Assembly: GCA_035452965.1 (NCBI GenBank)
Contig: DAOTCE010000035.1
Span: 1-49,523 of the forward strand
Origin: Candidatus Paceibacterota bacterium
GTDB lineage: Bacteria; Verrucomicrobiota; Verrucomicrobiia; Limisphaerales; UBA8199
DNA: 49,523 nucleotides
Direction of reading: 5' to 3'
Positions 17,883-25,833 of this stretch are shown piece after piece. The position numbers and the translations under genes were made by a program. Numbering within the stretch: position 1 is the stretch's first letter; each line of letters starts with the position of its first letter. Under the pieces are notes generated by a model, which was not told where the DNA came from, made no database searches, and saw only the letters and a program-made list of their open reading frames with translations.

Positions 17883-17932
17883 AGCACCGAGGATACGCCT
17901 CGGCGCCGCGATGACAAGTCGGCAGCCGGGGC

Positions 17933-18157
17933 CTAGCGCCGCGCCCGCCGCCTGGCAGGCAGCGCGACTTTGGGCGGACGGCCGCGCTTCCCTTTTTGCC
18001 AGGGCCGGGACCCCGTTCGCTCCTGCTGGCGAATACGGTCGCCGATGTGACAGGAATCACATAACACAGAATAATGAGCGCGCTTGGCGCCGCAGCGAGC
18101 GCAGCGCCCGAGGGCGATCTGCTTCAGCTGCCAACGGTATTGGCGAGATGGCTTCAT
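17933..18157 (-). CDS. Small zinc-ribbon protein with AT-hook-like tail
   Basis: A basic protein of 74 residues from ATG 18157 (80 if ATG 18175 is used). Two knuckles, CARCGAK and CDSCHIG, separated by 10 residues, form a likely four-cysteine zinc ribbon. The C-terminus has GKRGRPPK, which contains the RGRP core of an AT-hook, followed by an arginine-rich end (PARRRARR). Together these suggest binding to DNA or RNA. I cannot assign it to a named family. No Shine-Dalgarno sequence is visible. It lies between a membrane protein gene and an oxidoreductase gene on the same strand. The motif regularity supports a real gene despite the short length. Confidence 0.6.
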   Translation of the reverse strand: MKPSRQYRWQLKQIALGRCARCGAKRAHYSVLCDSCHIGDRIRQQERTGSRPWQKGKRGRPPKVALPARRRARR

Positions 18158-18244
18158 CCGCGCACACGGTCGCACATTCTGCCCGATTCGTCAAGAGTGA
18201 AATGGCGGGGGGCGATAGGGGCCGGCGGCTCGGTCGCAAACCGA

Positions 18245-19651
18245 TCAGTGCCGGCTGTGGCTCAACCGGTGGACCTCGGTAGTGGTGTAATACTTGGCCA
18301 GCATGTTGGGCACTTCCCAGGCGGGCATCTTGCCTGCGGCCAGGTAACGCAGGAACTTCTCGGTTACCTGCGCGAAATGCTGCTCGTGGCTTACGCGGTA
18401 CTTGTCAGCGATTACTATTTCCCAGGAGGCGCCAGCGGGTTTGAGGTCCACGCCCGGCCAGGTGGCGTTGAGCTTGGCAACCGCGGCGTGAAGGGTTTGC
18501 TCGAATTGAGCGGCGGTGGCCGCGGATTTGTTTTCGGCGTAGAGGGCAGGTTTGTAGTTCTGCTCAGCGCCCTGCCGGACGACAAGGTTGCAGCGGGTGC
18601 CGCGCAAAAGGGCGGAGTGGGTGTCGGCTGTGCCGGGCGGGGCTTCGAATCGCCACAAGGCTGTGACCTTTGCATGCACACCGCGTAAAGCATAACCAAC
18701 TTCGCCATTGGCGTACACTTCCAGCGCGCCGTCAGGACCGATGTCCTGCTTAAAATAGCCCGGGTACTGGTCCAGGCCGGTGGAGCGCTTGAACTGCTCC
18801 GGCGTAAGCTTGGTGGACCAGCGGCGGGCACTGAGCACCTTGATGTCCTTGCGCCAATCCAGCGCCTGGTCGGGAAAGCAGATCCATTGGACAGCATCCA
18901 CCAGATGGGTGCCGACATCCGGGATGGACTCGCCCTCCTGCCGCACATCGTAAAACCAGGCAGGCCGGATGAGGGGTTTGCCGGCGACTTCCTTGAAGAA
19001 GTGGTGGACACTCTCGATAACTACCGCGGGTTGCTCCGGCGTGCCCTTCTGCAGCGTCCCAAACACTTCCGGCATGCGAGCGAGTTCGCGCTGAATCATG
19101 CTGGTGATCTCGTAACGCTCGGTCATGATGTCGTAGAGCAGGACCTTCTTCGCGGCGGCGCGGTCGAAGGCCTTGCGGAGCAGTTTGAAATTAGCGGGAG
19201 TAATGGCCATCGGCTTGTCGGCGAGCACGTTGAAGCCGCTGGAAACGGAGCGATGGATGTATTCGGTCTTGCGGGCGTTGTTGCCGGCCAGCACCACGAC
19301 ATTGCCGGCTTTGTCCCTGAGCATCCGCTCCAGGTAATCTGGACCGGCAAAAACCTTCTCCTCCCAGTGTGTAGGCTGGTCGGCGCGGGTGTTGAAGCTC
19401 TCAATGCGCTTGAGGTGGTCCTGCAATTCGGGACCGGCGGGCGCATAGACGTGCACGACCGGGCTGACCTCCGGATACATGGACTTCTGGACCAACCCGG
19501 CGTGGAAGTGGCCGGGGTCCAGCGTGACAAGACGGACGGCGTCAGCGGCCGGGGCGGCGGCAAGGGTGACGCACATGAAGAGGAAGCAGAGGGGTGAAGG
19601 AGTCCAAAGTCCAAAGTCCAAGGTCCGGAAGCCGCGGGAGGGCGTTTGCAT
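18245..19651 (-). CDS. Secreted Gfo/Idh/MocA-type oxidoreductase with a family-specific C-terminal domain
   Basis: This protein has 468 residues from ATG 19651. The N-terminus has a hydrophobic stretch (LCFLFMCVTLAAAPA) likely to be a signal peptide, preceded by residues 8-18 (FRTLDFGLWTP) that are encoded by a heptanucleotide repeat. The nucleotide-binding half shows NVVVLAGNNARKTEYI and GFNVLADKPMAI, the EKP-like motif with Asp in place of Glu. The C-terminal half (HHFFKEVAGKPLIRPAWFYDVRQ, DVGTHLVDAVQW) fits the putative oxidoreductase C-terminal domain seen in Bacteroidetes and Verrucomicrobia. Such enzymes act on sugars or cyclitols with NAD(P); substrate unknown. It follows another Gfo/Idh/MocA gene by 28 bases and is probably cotranscribed with it. 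Confidence 0.85.
   Translation of the reverse strand: MQTPSRGFRTLDFGLWTPSPLCFLFMCVTLAAAPAADAVRLVTLDPGHFHAGLVQKSMYPEVSPVVHVYAPAGPELQDHLKRIESFNTRADQPTHWEEKVFAGPDYLERMLRDKAGNVVVLAGNNARKTEYIHRSVSSGFNVLADKPMAITPANFKLLRKAFDRAAAKKVLLYDIMTERYEITSMIQRELARMPEVFGTLQKGTPEQPAVVIESVHHFFKEVAGKPLIRPAWFYDVRQEGESIPDVGTHLVDAVQWICFPDQALDWRKDIKVLSARRWSTKLTPEQFKRSTGLDQYPGYFKQDIGPDGALEVYANGEVGYALRGVHAKVTALWRFEAPPGTADTHSALLRGTRCNLVVRQGAEQNYKPALYAENKSAATAAQFEQTLHAAVAKLNATWPGVDLKPAGASWEIVIADKYRVSHEQHFAQVTEKFLRYLAAGKMPAWEVPNMLAKYYTTTEVHRLSHSRH
19601..19626. repeat. Heptanucleotide tandem repeat (AGTCCAA, 3.7 copies)
   Basis: Three perfect copies of AGTCCAA followed by GGTCC. The tract lies in the first codons of the oxidoreductase at 18245-19651 and encodes most of FRTLDFGLWTP in the leader. 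Confidence 0.85.
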
Positions 19652-19679
19652 GAGATAGGTGCGGTGCAGCGAACAAGGC

Positions 19680-21077
19680 TTATGTCTTCTTCAGCAGGCG
19701 GTCGGTACCGTAGGGGGCGCGCTGGGTGCGGGAGATCATGGTGTTGGCCTCATCGTCGCCGGCGAAGGCTTCCTTGGAAGGATCCCAGCGGAGCTTGCGG
19801 CCGAGTTTCATAGCGATCCAGCCAAGAATGCAGGCGCTGGTGGAGCGATGGGCCACCTCCGGGTGAGTGGCAGCGGGTTGACGGGTTTGGATGCTGGTAA
19901 GCCAATCGAGGTGATGATCGGAACTTACGTGAGTATGGTATTCGTTGGGGCCGATCTTGGACCGGAGGATCTTGGGGTCATTGGCATCCAGGGCCTTGCC
20001 GAAGGCGCTAACGGGGTCGCTGGCCGTAACCCGCCCGCCGCCGCGCGTAACGAAAATCCAGCCGTCGGCCCCCTCGAAGCGGACGCCGACGGGGAATGTG
20101 TTGTCAATGATCATGGTCACGCCGTCAGCGTATTTGGCTTCGATGTGGTAAGCACCGTGGACATTCCAGAGTCCTTGCTTGGGGAACTCGGCTTTGCCTT
20201 CGACCAGGATTGGGCCAGTGTACTCGGCGCCCATGCCCCAATGGGCGATATCCACGTGGTGGGCACCCCAGCCGGTGATCATGCCGAGGCTGTAGGCTTC
20301 AATGCGGAGCCAGCCGGGGCGGTCTTTGATGCTGTTCTGCGGATGGACGCGGTCCTCGGTGTAAGGGACCTTGGGGGTGGAGCCCAGCCACATGTCGTAG
20401 TTGAGGTTGGGGGGCACAGGCATCTCCTGTGGGTTGCCGCCGGCGGGATCGGTGGGGAGCCCGACCTTGACGGTGCGAAGCTGGCCGATGCGGCCATTGC
20501 GGACGAGCTCGACGGCGAGGCGGAACTGAGGTTCCGAGCGTTGCTGGCTGCCGATTTGGAAGGCGCGCTTCCTGGCGCGGACGATGTCGCTGACCGCGCG
20601 CCCTTCGGTAAGGGTCATAGTGAGCGGCTTTTGGACGTAGACATCCTTGCCGGCCTGGGCTGCGGCGATAACGGTCTCCGCGTGCCAATGTTCCGGGGTG
20701 CTGACGGAGATGGCATCCACCCGGGGGTCTTTGATCAAGTCGCGATAGTCACCGTAGGTCTTGACGGCAAGCGCCTTGTCGCTGCCGGCCTTCTTGGCGT
20801 AAGCCTCCTCGATTGCGACGCGCGCTTGTTCGAGCCGCTTGGAGTCCAGGTCGCAGAGACCAACAACACGGGCGACGTCGTGCTTAAGGAAGCCAGGGAG
20901 GTCCATGCTGCGGGCGATGCGACCGCAGCCGATCTGGCCGATCTGAATCTTCTTGCTGGGGGCGTCGGCGCCCAGGACCGATGAGGGCACAATCGTAGGA
21001 AAGGCGGAAGCGCCGGCGGCGGCCAGCAGGGAGGCTTGAAGGAATTGACGTCGGGATACGGGCAGATTTGTTTTCAT
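19680..21077 (-). CDS. Gfo/Idh/MocA family oxidoreductase with Tat signal
   Basis: This protein has 465 residues from ATG 21077. The N-terminus contains the twin-arginine motif SRRQFLQAS and a short hydrophobic stretch (LLAAAGASAFPTIV), so it is probably exported folded, with its nicotinamide cofactor bound. A Rossmann motif QIGQIGCGRIARSM is followed by VSVSTPEHWHAET-like sequence (SVSTPEHWHAETVI) and the EKP-type motif VQKPLTM. The C-terminal half has GWGAHHVDIAHWGMG. This is a common secreted oxidoreductase type in Verrucomicrobia and Planctomycetes; the substrate (probably a sugar or polyol) is unknown. It is the first gene of a two-gene unit with 18245-19651. Confidence 0.92.
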   Translation of the reverse strand: MKTNLPVSRRQFLQASLLAAAGASAFPTIVPSSVLGADAPSKKIQIGQIGCGRIARSMDLPGFLKHDVARVVGLCDLDSKRLEQARVAIEEAYAKKAGSDKALAVKTYGDYRDLIKDPRVDAISVSTPEHWHAETVIAAAQAGKDVYVQKPLTMTLTEGRAVSDIVRARKRAFQIGSQQRSEPQFRLAVELVRNGRIGQLRTVKVGLPTDPAGGNPQEMPVPPNLNYDMWLGSTPKVPYTEDRVHPQNSIKDRPGWLRIEAYSLGMITGWGAHHVDIAHWGMGAEYTGPILVEGKAEFPKQGLWNVHGAYHIEAKYADGVTMIIDNTFPVGVRFEGADGWIFVTRGGGRVTASDPVSAFGKALDANDPKILRSKIGPNEYHTHVSSDHHLDWLTSIQTRQPAATHPEVAHRSTSACILGWIAMKLGRKLRWDPSKEAFAGDDEANTMISRTQRAPYGTDRLLKKT

Positions 21078-21363
21078 GGAATTAGGACTCTGGGGGCTAT
21101 GGGTTCATTCAACGATTGACACGGATTACAGAATACCAGGGCGCACGCGGTCAGGAAAGTTGTTCCCAATTTGATGCGACAAAGAGCAGGCATGCGCAGC
21201 ATCAATGAAATAGTCACATTCTATAGTTCGACCGCACCACCGGCACAGTCAACGTGAGCATTATGTCGGGGTGCGGAAATTGATCAAGGGAAACAGCTTG
21301 AGGTTGAACAATGAGGATTGCGCCTGGGCAGGTGCCCGGCATGATCTGATAGAGGCTTCAAGC

Positions 21364-22089
21364 GTGGAGAAGTTATTCGAAATCATCTGCGAAGACCGCG
21401 AACTGTTGGTGGTGAACAAGCCCGCCGGCCTGGTATGTCACCCCACCAAGACGGACGAATACTCAAGTCTAATTGGCCGTGCCCGTCTGCATCTGGGGCC
21501 CGGGGCATACCCGCACCTGGTGAACCGGCTGGACCGCGAGACCAGCGGGGTAACGGTGCTTGCCAAAGGCCTGGGCGCGGCGCGTGAACTGCGGCGGGTC
21601 TGGGAAAGCCGGCAGGTCGAGAAGGACTACCTGGCCATTGTGCACGGTCAGGTGCGTGATGCGCGCGGCGTCATCACCGCGCCTCTCGGCAAGGACCTGC
21701 AGAGCCGGGTGGCGATTAAGGACTGTGTGCGGGCAGATGGCGCTCCCGCACAGACCGAGTTTTGGGTTCAGCAACACTTTATCAGAGATAGACTACCCTT
21801 CACCCTCTTGCTCGTGCGGCCGTTGACGGGGCGGAAACACCAGATTCGGATTCATCTGGCGCACCTCGGCTATCCGATCGTAGGCGACAAGCTGTATGGG
21901 GGCGACGAGGACCTGTACCTGGCCCTGGTCGAAGACCGTTTAACGCCAGAGCAGCGCAGCCGACTTATCTTACCTCACCACGCACTGCATGCCCGCACAG
22001 TTCGATTCCAGTGGCGCAGTCAGCCAAAGGTGTATCACGCGGAACCAGAAAAGTGGCTTACCGACTGGTGGCAGGCTGGAGAGGTTTGA
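21364..22089 (+). CDS. RluA-family pseudouridine synthase
   Basis: This enzyme isomerises uridine to pseudouridine in rRNA or tRNA. GTG 21364 gives a 241-residue protein and is preceded by AGAGG eight bases upstream; a longer GTG start at 21271 is also open. The conserved beginning is ICEDRELLVVNKPAGLVCHP, the catalytic aspartate is in VNRLDRETSGVTVLAK, and the C-terminal block TGRKHQIRIHLAHLGYPIVGDKLYGG is complete. There is no N-terminal S4 domain, so it belongs to the short RluA/RluC-like group. The position modified cannot be predicted. The gene converges on the membrane glycosyltransferase at 22109-23728 with 19 bases between stops. Confidence 0.92.
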   Translation: MEKLFEIICEDRELLVVNKPAGLVCHPTKTDEYSSLIGRARLHLGPGAYPHLVNRLDRETSGVTVLAKGLGAARELRRVWESRQVEKDYLAIVHGQVRDARGVITAPLGKDLQSRVAIKDCVRADGAPAQTEFWVQQHFIRDRLPFTLLLVRPLTGRKHQIRIHLAHLGYPIVGDKLYGGDEDLYLALVEDRLTPEQRSRLILPHHALHARTVRFQWRSQPKVYHAEPEKWLTDWWQAGEV

Positions 22090-22108
22090 ACAGCTCGTGT
22101 AAAGACCG

Positions 22109-23728
22109 TTATCTTACGACCGTCAACACGAGCTTCTCGTAAATGCTAACTTCTTCGCTTGAACCGGTGGAGACCTTTTCCATCCGCCCCCCGTGAGCGG
22201 TTATGAACGCCCTTACCTGTCGGCCCCAAACGTAATTATAGGGCACGTCGGACCACCCATACGGGCCATCCGGGGCCGGAGGGAGGGTGGGTGCGCTGGT
22301 TTCCCCGGGCTGGGAGGCGGGCAGTTCCCCGACGATCCAAATGCGGTTGCCGGAAGCCCGGGTTTGGGCAATCCGGTCGAGAACCGGCTGGATGGGGGCT
22401 TGGGCGGCAAGTCTCTCTTTGACTAGATCGTAGCGATGAACGCGAAAGTCAGCGAGGGTGGGAATCGTAGTCCAGGGCGTGTCTCCTTTGTAATAGCGGT
22501 TGAACGTGATTCCGTTGAACCAAGGATAGACCGCAATCAGATCGTTCGGCTTGGCCTGCGTGTGAAGCCAGCCCGCGATGAGGTCAACATTGGTTTGTCG
22601 CTGCTTAGCCTGACCGAAGGCAGCAGGCAAAGATATGCACAGGATCAGGCCGACAAACGTCACTCCCCAGGCTGGACGTCGCGCAAGCCATTGGGCCAGC
22701 GCAGCATCCATGCACATTGCCACAAACGTCAAGAGCGGCAGGTAGTACCAAGGCTGGGTCGGCAGTTGGGCCAGCCCCAGGAACAGGAAGAAGCCGAACA
22801 CGGCTATTCCTGTGGCTGCAGCCCCAAACAACGTCAGATCAGCGGCAGTCACACGGCGCGTTCGGGAGCCATGATCGAGGGAGGCAATCCCGAGGGCGCC
22901 AACCATTACCAACAAACCGAGCCAGATCCATCGCTCCCATAATAGCGGTGAACCAATCCCACTGGAGAGACTTGACCAGACAATCTGAGCGTTGAATCCC
23001 GTTCTCAGCACTTTGTAGGCGTTGCTGAACTGGGTGAAGTGGCTGGCGTATGGCAGTAGAGAAACTGCAGCCACCAGGCCAACAGCCATGGCCAACCCCG
23101 CCGTGCGCGGCTTCTTGCGCAACAAACAGACCACGCCGGCGGCGCCGCAAGCAGCCGCCAGCAGGATCGCATTCTGATAAAGGCAGTGCACACTCAAGAC
23201 AGCCAGAAGACTAGCCAGAAGAAATCGTTGACGATTGGGTTGGTTAATCAATGCCCAGATTTGTCCCAAGGTCAGCAGCATTAGCAGCGAGCCTGGCCCG
23301 TAGGCTCGTAGCGAATCGCCCCATCTCAACAGAGTAATGTTGGTCGTCAGGAGGCCTAGCGCAATGAACGGAATGCGCAGTCCCATAACACGGGCGTTCA
23401 GCCACGAAGCTCCCAAAATCGCGACGCCCACAAGGAAACCAAATAACCTGAGGCTGATGTCACCTCCGCCCAACCCAAGGGCGCACCAGATACGGATCAT
23501 GGCTGGGAACAGCACGGGCACGTCCAACGCCCCCCACATCTGGCCGATGGTTGGCATGGTGGCGAGGTTCACACTGGATGTTTCATCGCGCCAAAGTCCT
23601 CCGGCGTGGGTCAGATAAACCAAGTGCAGCCCAACGGCGGCCAGCGTGGCGCCGATACACACCAGCCACTCCCCTCTCTTCAACCAATTGGATCGCCCTG
23701 TGCCGAAGGCCATAACCACTACCGCCAT
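22109..23728 (-). CDS. GT-C type membrane glycosyltransferase (ArnT/GT39-like)
   Basis: This protein has 539 residues from ATG 23728, with about ten membrane helices. The first periplasmic loop contains THAGGLWRDETSSVN, where the acidic pair resembles the catalytic Asp-Glu motif of ArnT/GT39 and related lipid-linked sugar transferases. A soluble C-terminal domain of about 140 residues follows the last helix (IAVYPWFNGITFNRYYKG). The family uses polyprenyl-phosphate sugars as donors in the periplasm; acceptor and sugar are unknown. The start overlaps the end of the upstream TPR membrane protein by 10 bases, indicating translational coupling. Confidence 0.8.
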   Translation of the reverse strand: MAVVVMAFGTGRSNWLKRGEWLVCIGATLAAVGLHLVYLTHAGGLWRDETSSVNLATMPTIGQMWGALDVPVLFPAMIRIWCALGLGGGDISLRLFGFLVGVAILGASWLNARVMGLRIPFIALGLLTTNITLLRWGDSLRAYGPGSLLMLLTLGQIWALINQPNRQRFLLASLLAVLSVHCLYQNAILLAAACGAAGVVCLLRKKPRTAGLAMAVGLVAAVSLLPYASHFTQFSNAYKVLRTGFNAQIVWSSLSSGIGSPLLWERWIWLGLLVMVGALGIASLDHGSRTRRVTAADLTLFGAAATGIAVFGFFLFLGLAQLPTQPWYYLPLLTFVAMCMDAALAQWLARRPAWGVTFVGLILCISLPAAFGQAKQRQTNVDLIAGWLHTQAKPNDLIAVYPWFNGITFNRYYKGDTPWTTIPTLADFRVHRYDLVKERLAAQAPIQPVLDRIAQTRASGNRIWIVGELPASQPGETSAPTLPPAPDGPYGWSDVPYNYVWGRQVRAFITAHGGRMEKVSTGSSEEVSIYEKLVLTVVR

Positions 23729-25758
23729 GGTTTCACCGACCTGAATTGTTGCAGCATCTGAATCTGGATCGGCACGAGTTCGTTGGCACCGGACGCGCGG
23801 GACAGGGCCAAAGCCTCCTGCATCGTCTTCACGGCGTCGGGGAATCGGCCTGCCTCGGCGTATGCGGCGGCCAGCGTGCCAAGGAAGCTCGGATTGCGGC
23901 GCCCGCTTAACCGGCAGGCGGCTTCGGCCAACTGGACGGCTTCATTCCCGTTGCGGAACTCGGCCTGCGAACATGAAGCGCGGAGCATGGCCAGGTTGTT
24001 CATGGCTTCCGCGAAGTCAGGCTTAAGGCGAATAGCCTCCCGGTAGTAGTATATGGCAACGGCAAACTGCTGCCCCTCCGCCAGCATGTCCGCCAGGTCG
24101 CGGCGGCCTTGGGCGTTGGCAGGCATGAGGGCTACGAGTTTCTGGTAGGCTTCGTTCGCCTCCCTGGTCCGGCCTTGGCGTGACAGTGCCAGGGCCAGGC
24201 GGCGCTGTGCTTCAGGCCAGGCTGGGGCCAGCTGGACAGCTCGTTGCAGGTGGGGAATGGCGTCGCCCGGCCGGCCAAGCTCGGTGAGGGTGACCCCGGC
24301 GCGCAACCCGGCCTCCGCGTAGTCGGGCCGGAGGCGCAAAGCGATTTCATACTGGCGCAGGGCGTCGTCGAGTTGACGCCGCTCAAACAGGACATTCCCC
24401 AACATGACACGGGCGATGCAGTTGGCCGGTTCAACCCGGACGGCGCGCTGCAGGAGAGTGACGCTGTTTCGCCAGTGCCTCAACTGCAGGCAAGTTACCA
24501 CCACGCACCCGGCGAGGACCAGGCCAGCCAGCGCAGTCAGTCCATAACCGCGGAGCCACCGGCCTCGCAGCGCAGTCCAGTCCGCTGCCGCCCACACCAG
24601 CATAATGAACATTCCTATGACGGGCAGATAGGCGAAGCGGTCAGCCATCGCCTGCACGTGCGCCTGCACCAGGCCGATCACGGGGGTCAGCATTCCCAGA
24701 AACCATAGCCAGCCTACTATCAAATACGGACGCTGCCGTGCTTGCCAAACAACCAGCGCTGTGACTCCAAGCAGGAGCAAGCCGCTGCCAACGACGGCCC
24801 ACGTCGGCCAACGGCCCGGGTGCAGGTAGAATACGCTCAAGTCCAGCGGCCAAACCAGCTTGCGCACATAAAGCGCACATGCAACGGCAGCGTTCGCCAA
24901 CCGGAAGGGCAGCGGCAATTCGTCGGCGCTGGCCAGCGCGCCGAGCGACGCGTGGCCGCGGATCGTCACCCAACTCGAAGCGGCGGACAGGACTAGGAAT
25001 GGGACTTTCTCCACGGCCAGGCGCTGGAGCGTTGAGAGTTGGAAACGTTGCAATGGCCAGTAATCCAGCAAGAGCAACAGGAATGGAAGCGGCACCAGCG
25101 CCGGCTTGCTCATCAAGCCCAGGGCGAAGAACAGGAGGGAGAGGAGGTAGAAGCTGGCAGGCGACGGATGCAGGATGGTAGATGCAGCCCTGGTGCCTCG
25201 CGCTGGATCCATAAGACTGGCTCCCGGCGCCTGACTTCTGCTTTCTGCGGTCATCCTGCGCCCTTCCGTATACCTGGCATACGCCCAGACGGTCAGCAGG
25301 AAAAACAGGGTGCTTAATACATTCTTTCGCTCAGCGACCCAGGCGACCGAGTCCACTTGCAACGGATGGAGCGCGAATAAGGCGGCCACCACCGCGCTGG
25401 GGGCGCGCCGCCCCGTCATGCGGCGCAGCACCAGGAAGAGCAGCACGGTGTTGAGCGTGTGCAGAAACAGGCTGGACAGGTGATGCCCTGCCGGCTTCAT
25501 CCCGAAGAACTGGCAATCCAGCATGTGCGACAACCAGGTCACCGGATGCCAGTAGGTTGCCTCTCCGCGCAATTGCCCAAAGGCCCACTTCACGCCCGAC
25601 CACGTCAGTCCCTGTTGAACCACCGAGTTGTAGGTGACATAGGCCGGATCATCGAAGTTAACAAACTCGTGTCGGCTGACCTGCCAGAAGACTGCCACCG
25701 TTGCAGCCGCCAGCAGTGCCATGATTCGCCAGTCGCGTCGCATCGCCAATCCCGTCAT
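23719..25758 (-). CDS. Membrane protein with C-terminal TPR repeats (TMTC/GT-C-like)
   Basis: This protein has 679 residues from ATG 25758; ATG 25743 is a close alternative. The first 400 residues hold about ten membrane helices, and early loops with FVNFDDPAYVTYN and HPVTWLSHMLDCQFFGM, plus HPLQVDSVAWVAERKN, are typical of the O-mannosyltransferase-like TMTC group. Residues about 415-660 are TPR repeats (ANCIARVMLGNVLFERRQL, LRLRPDYAEAGLRAGVTL, and others). Such proteins may glycosylate exported proteins. Residues around 170-195 (GRRMTAESRSQAPGASLMDP) look like a low-complexity insert in a loop, encoded in part by heptamer repeats. The gene is the first of a pair with the GT39-like gene. Confidence 0.85.
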   Translation of the reverse strand: MTGLAMRRDWRIMALLAAATVAVFWQVSRHEFVNFDDPAYVTYNSVVQQGLTWSGVKWAFGQLRGEATYWHPVTWLSHMLDCQFFGMKPAGHHLSSLFLHTLNTVLLFLVLRRMTGRRAPSAVVAALFALHPLQVDSVAWVAERKNVLSTLFFLLTVWAYARYTEGRRMTAESRSQAPGASLMDPARGTRAASTILHPSPASFYLLSLLFFALGLMSKPALVPLPFLLLLLDYWPLQRFQLSTLQRLAVEKVPFLVLSAASSWVTIRGHASLGALASADELPLPFRLANAAVACALYVRKLVWPLDLSVFYLHPGRWPTWAVVGSGLLLLGVTALVVWQARQRPYLIVGWLWFLGMLTPVIGLVQAHVQAMADRFAYLPVIGMFIMLVWAAADWTALRGRWLRGYGLTALAGLVLAGCVVVTCLQLRHWRNSVTLLQRAVRVEPANCIARVMLGNVLFERRQLDDALRQYEIALRLRPDYAEAGLRAGVTLTELGRPGDAIPHLQRAVQLAPAWPEAQRRLALALSRQGRTREANEAYQKLVALMPANAQGRRDLADMLAEGQQFAVAIYYYREAIRLKPDFAEAMNNLAMLRASCSQAEFRNGNEAVQLAEAACRLSGRRNPSFLGTLAAAYAEAGRFPDAVKTMQEALALSRASGANELVPIQIQMLQQFRSVKPWR
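25031..25044. repeat. Two-copy heptanucleotide repeat (GTTGAGA/GTTGGAA)
   Basis: Two related 7-mers in tandem within the TPR membrane protein gene. On the coding strand they read TTCCAAC TCTCAAC, similar to the tracts at 26570 and 29607. Weak on its own; listed because the period matches the other tracts. Confidence 0.4.
25166..25186. repeat. Heptanucleotide repeat (GGATGCA/GGATGGT/AGATGCA)
   Basis: Three imperfect 7-mers in tandem in the TPR membrane protein gene, encoding part of a loop insert. Confidence 0.55.
25231..25251. repeat. Heptanucleotide repeat (CTGACTT/CTGCTTT/CTGCGGT)
   Basis: Three imperfect 7-mers in tandem in the same loop-encoding part of the TPR membrane protein gene, 45 bases from the previous tract. 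Confidence 0.5.
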
Positions 25759-25833
25759 GCTAGTTCAAGGCGGGCGGGAGACAATCCCGAAGCGCCGCTT
25801 TTAGTCTGTGAAATCCGCGCTTCCTGTGGCTCA

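Noticed and set aside
20252..20259. CCACGTGG, the parS centre
   Set aside because: Only the 8-base core matches (ATCCACGTGGTG); flanks differ from the consensus, so it is not a parS site.
19659..20984. Open frame of 441 codons on the plus strand
   Set aside because: Antisense to the Tat-exported oxidoreductase; Gly/Ala/Val/Asp-rich translation without domain.
22092..22134. Inverted repeat AGCTCGTGT/ACACGAGCT between convergent genes
   Set aside because: The 25-base loop and lack of a T-run make it a poor terminator; the right arm is coding sequence.
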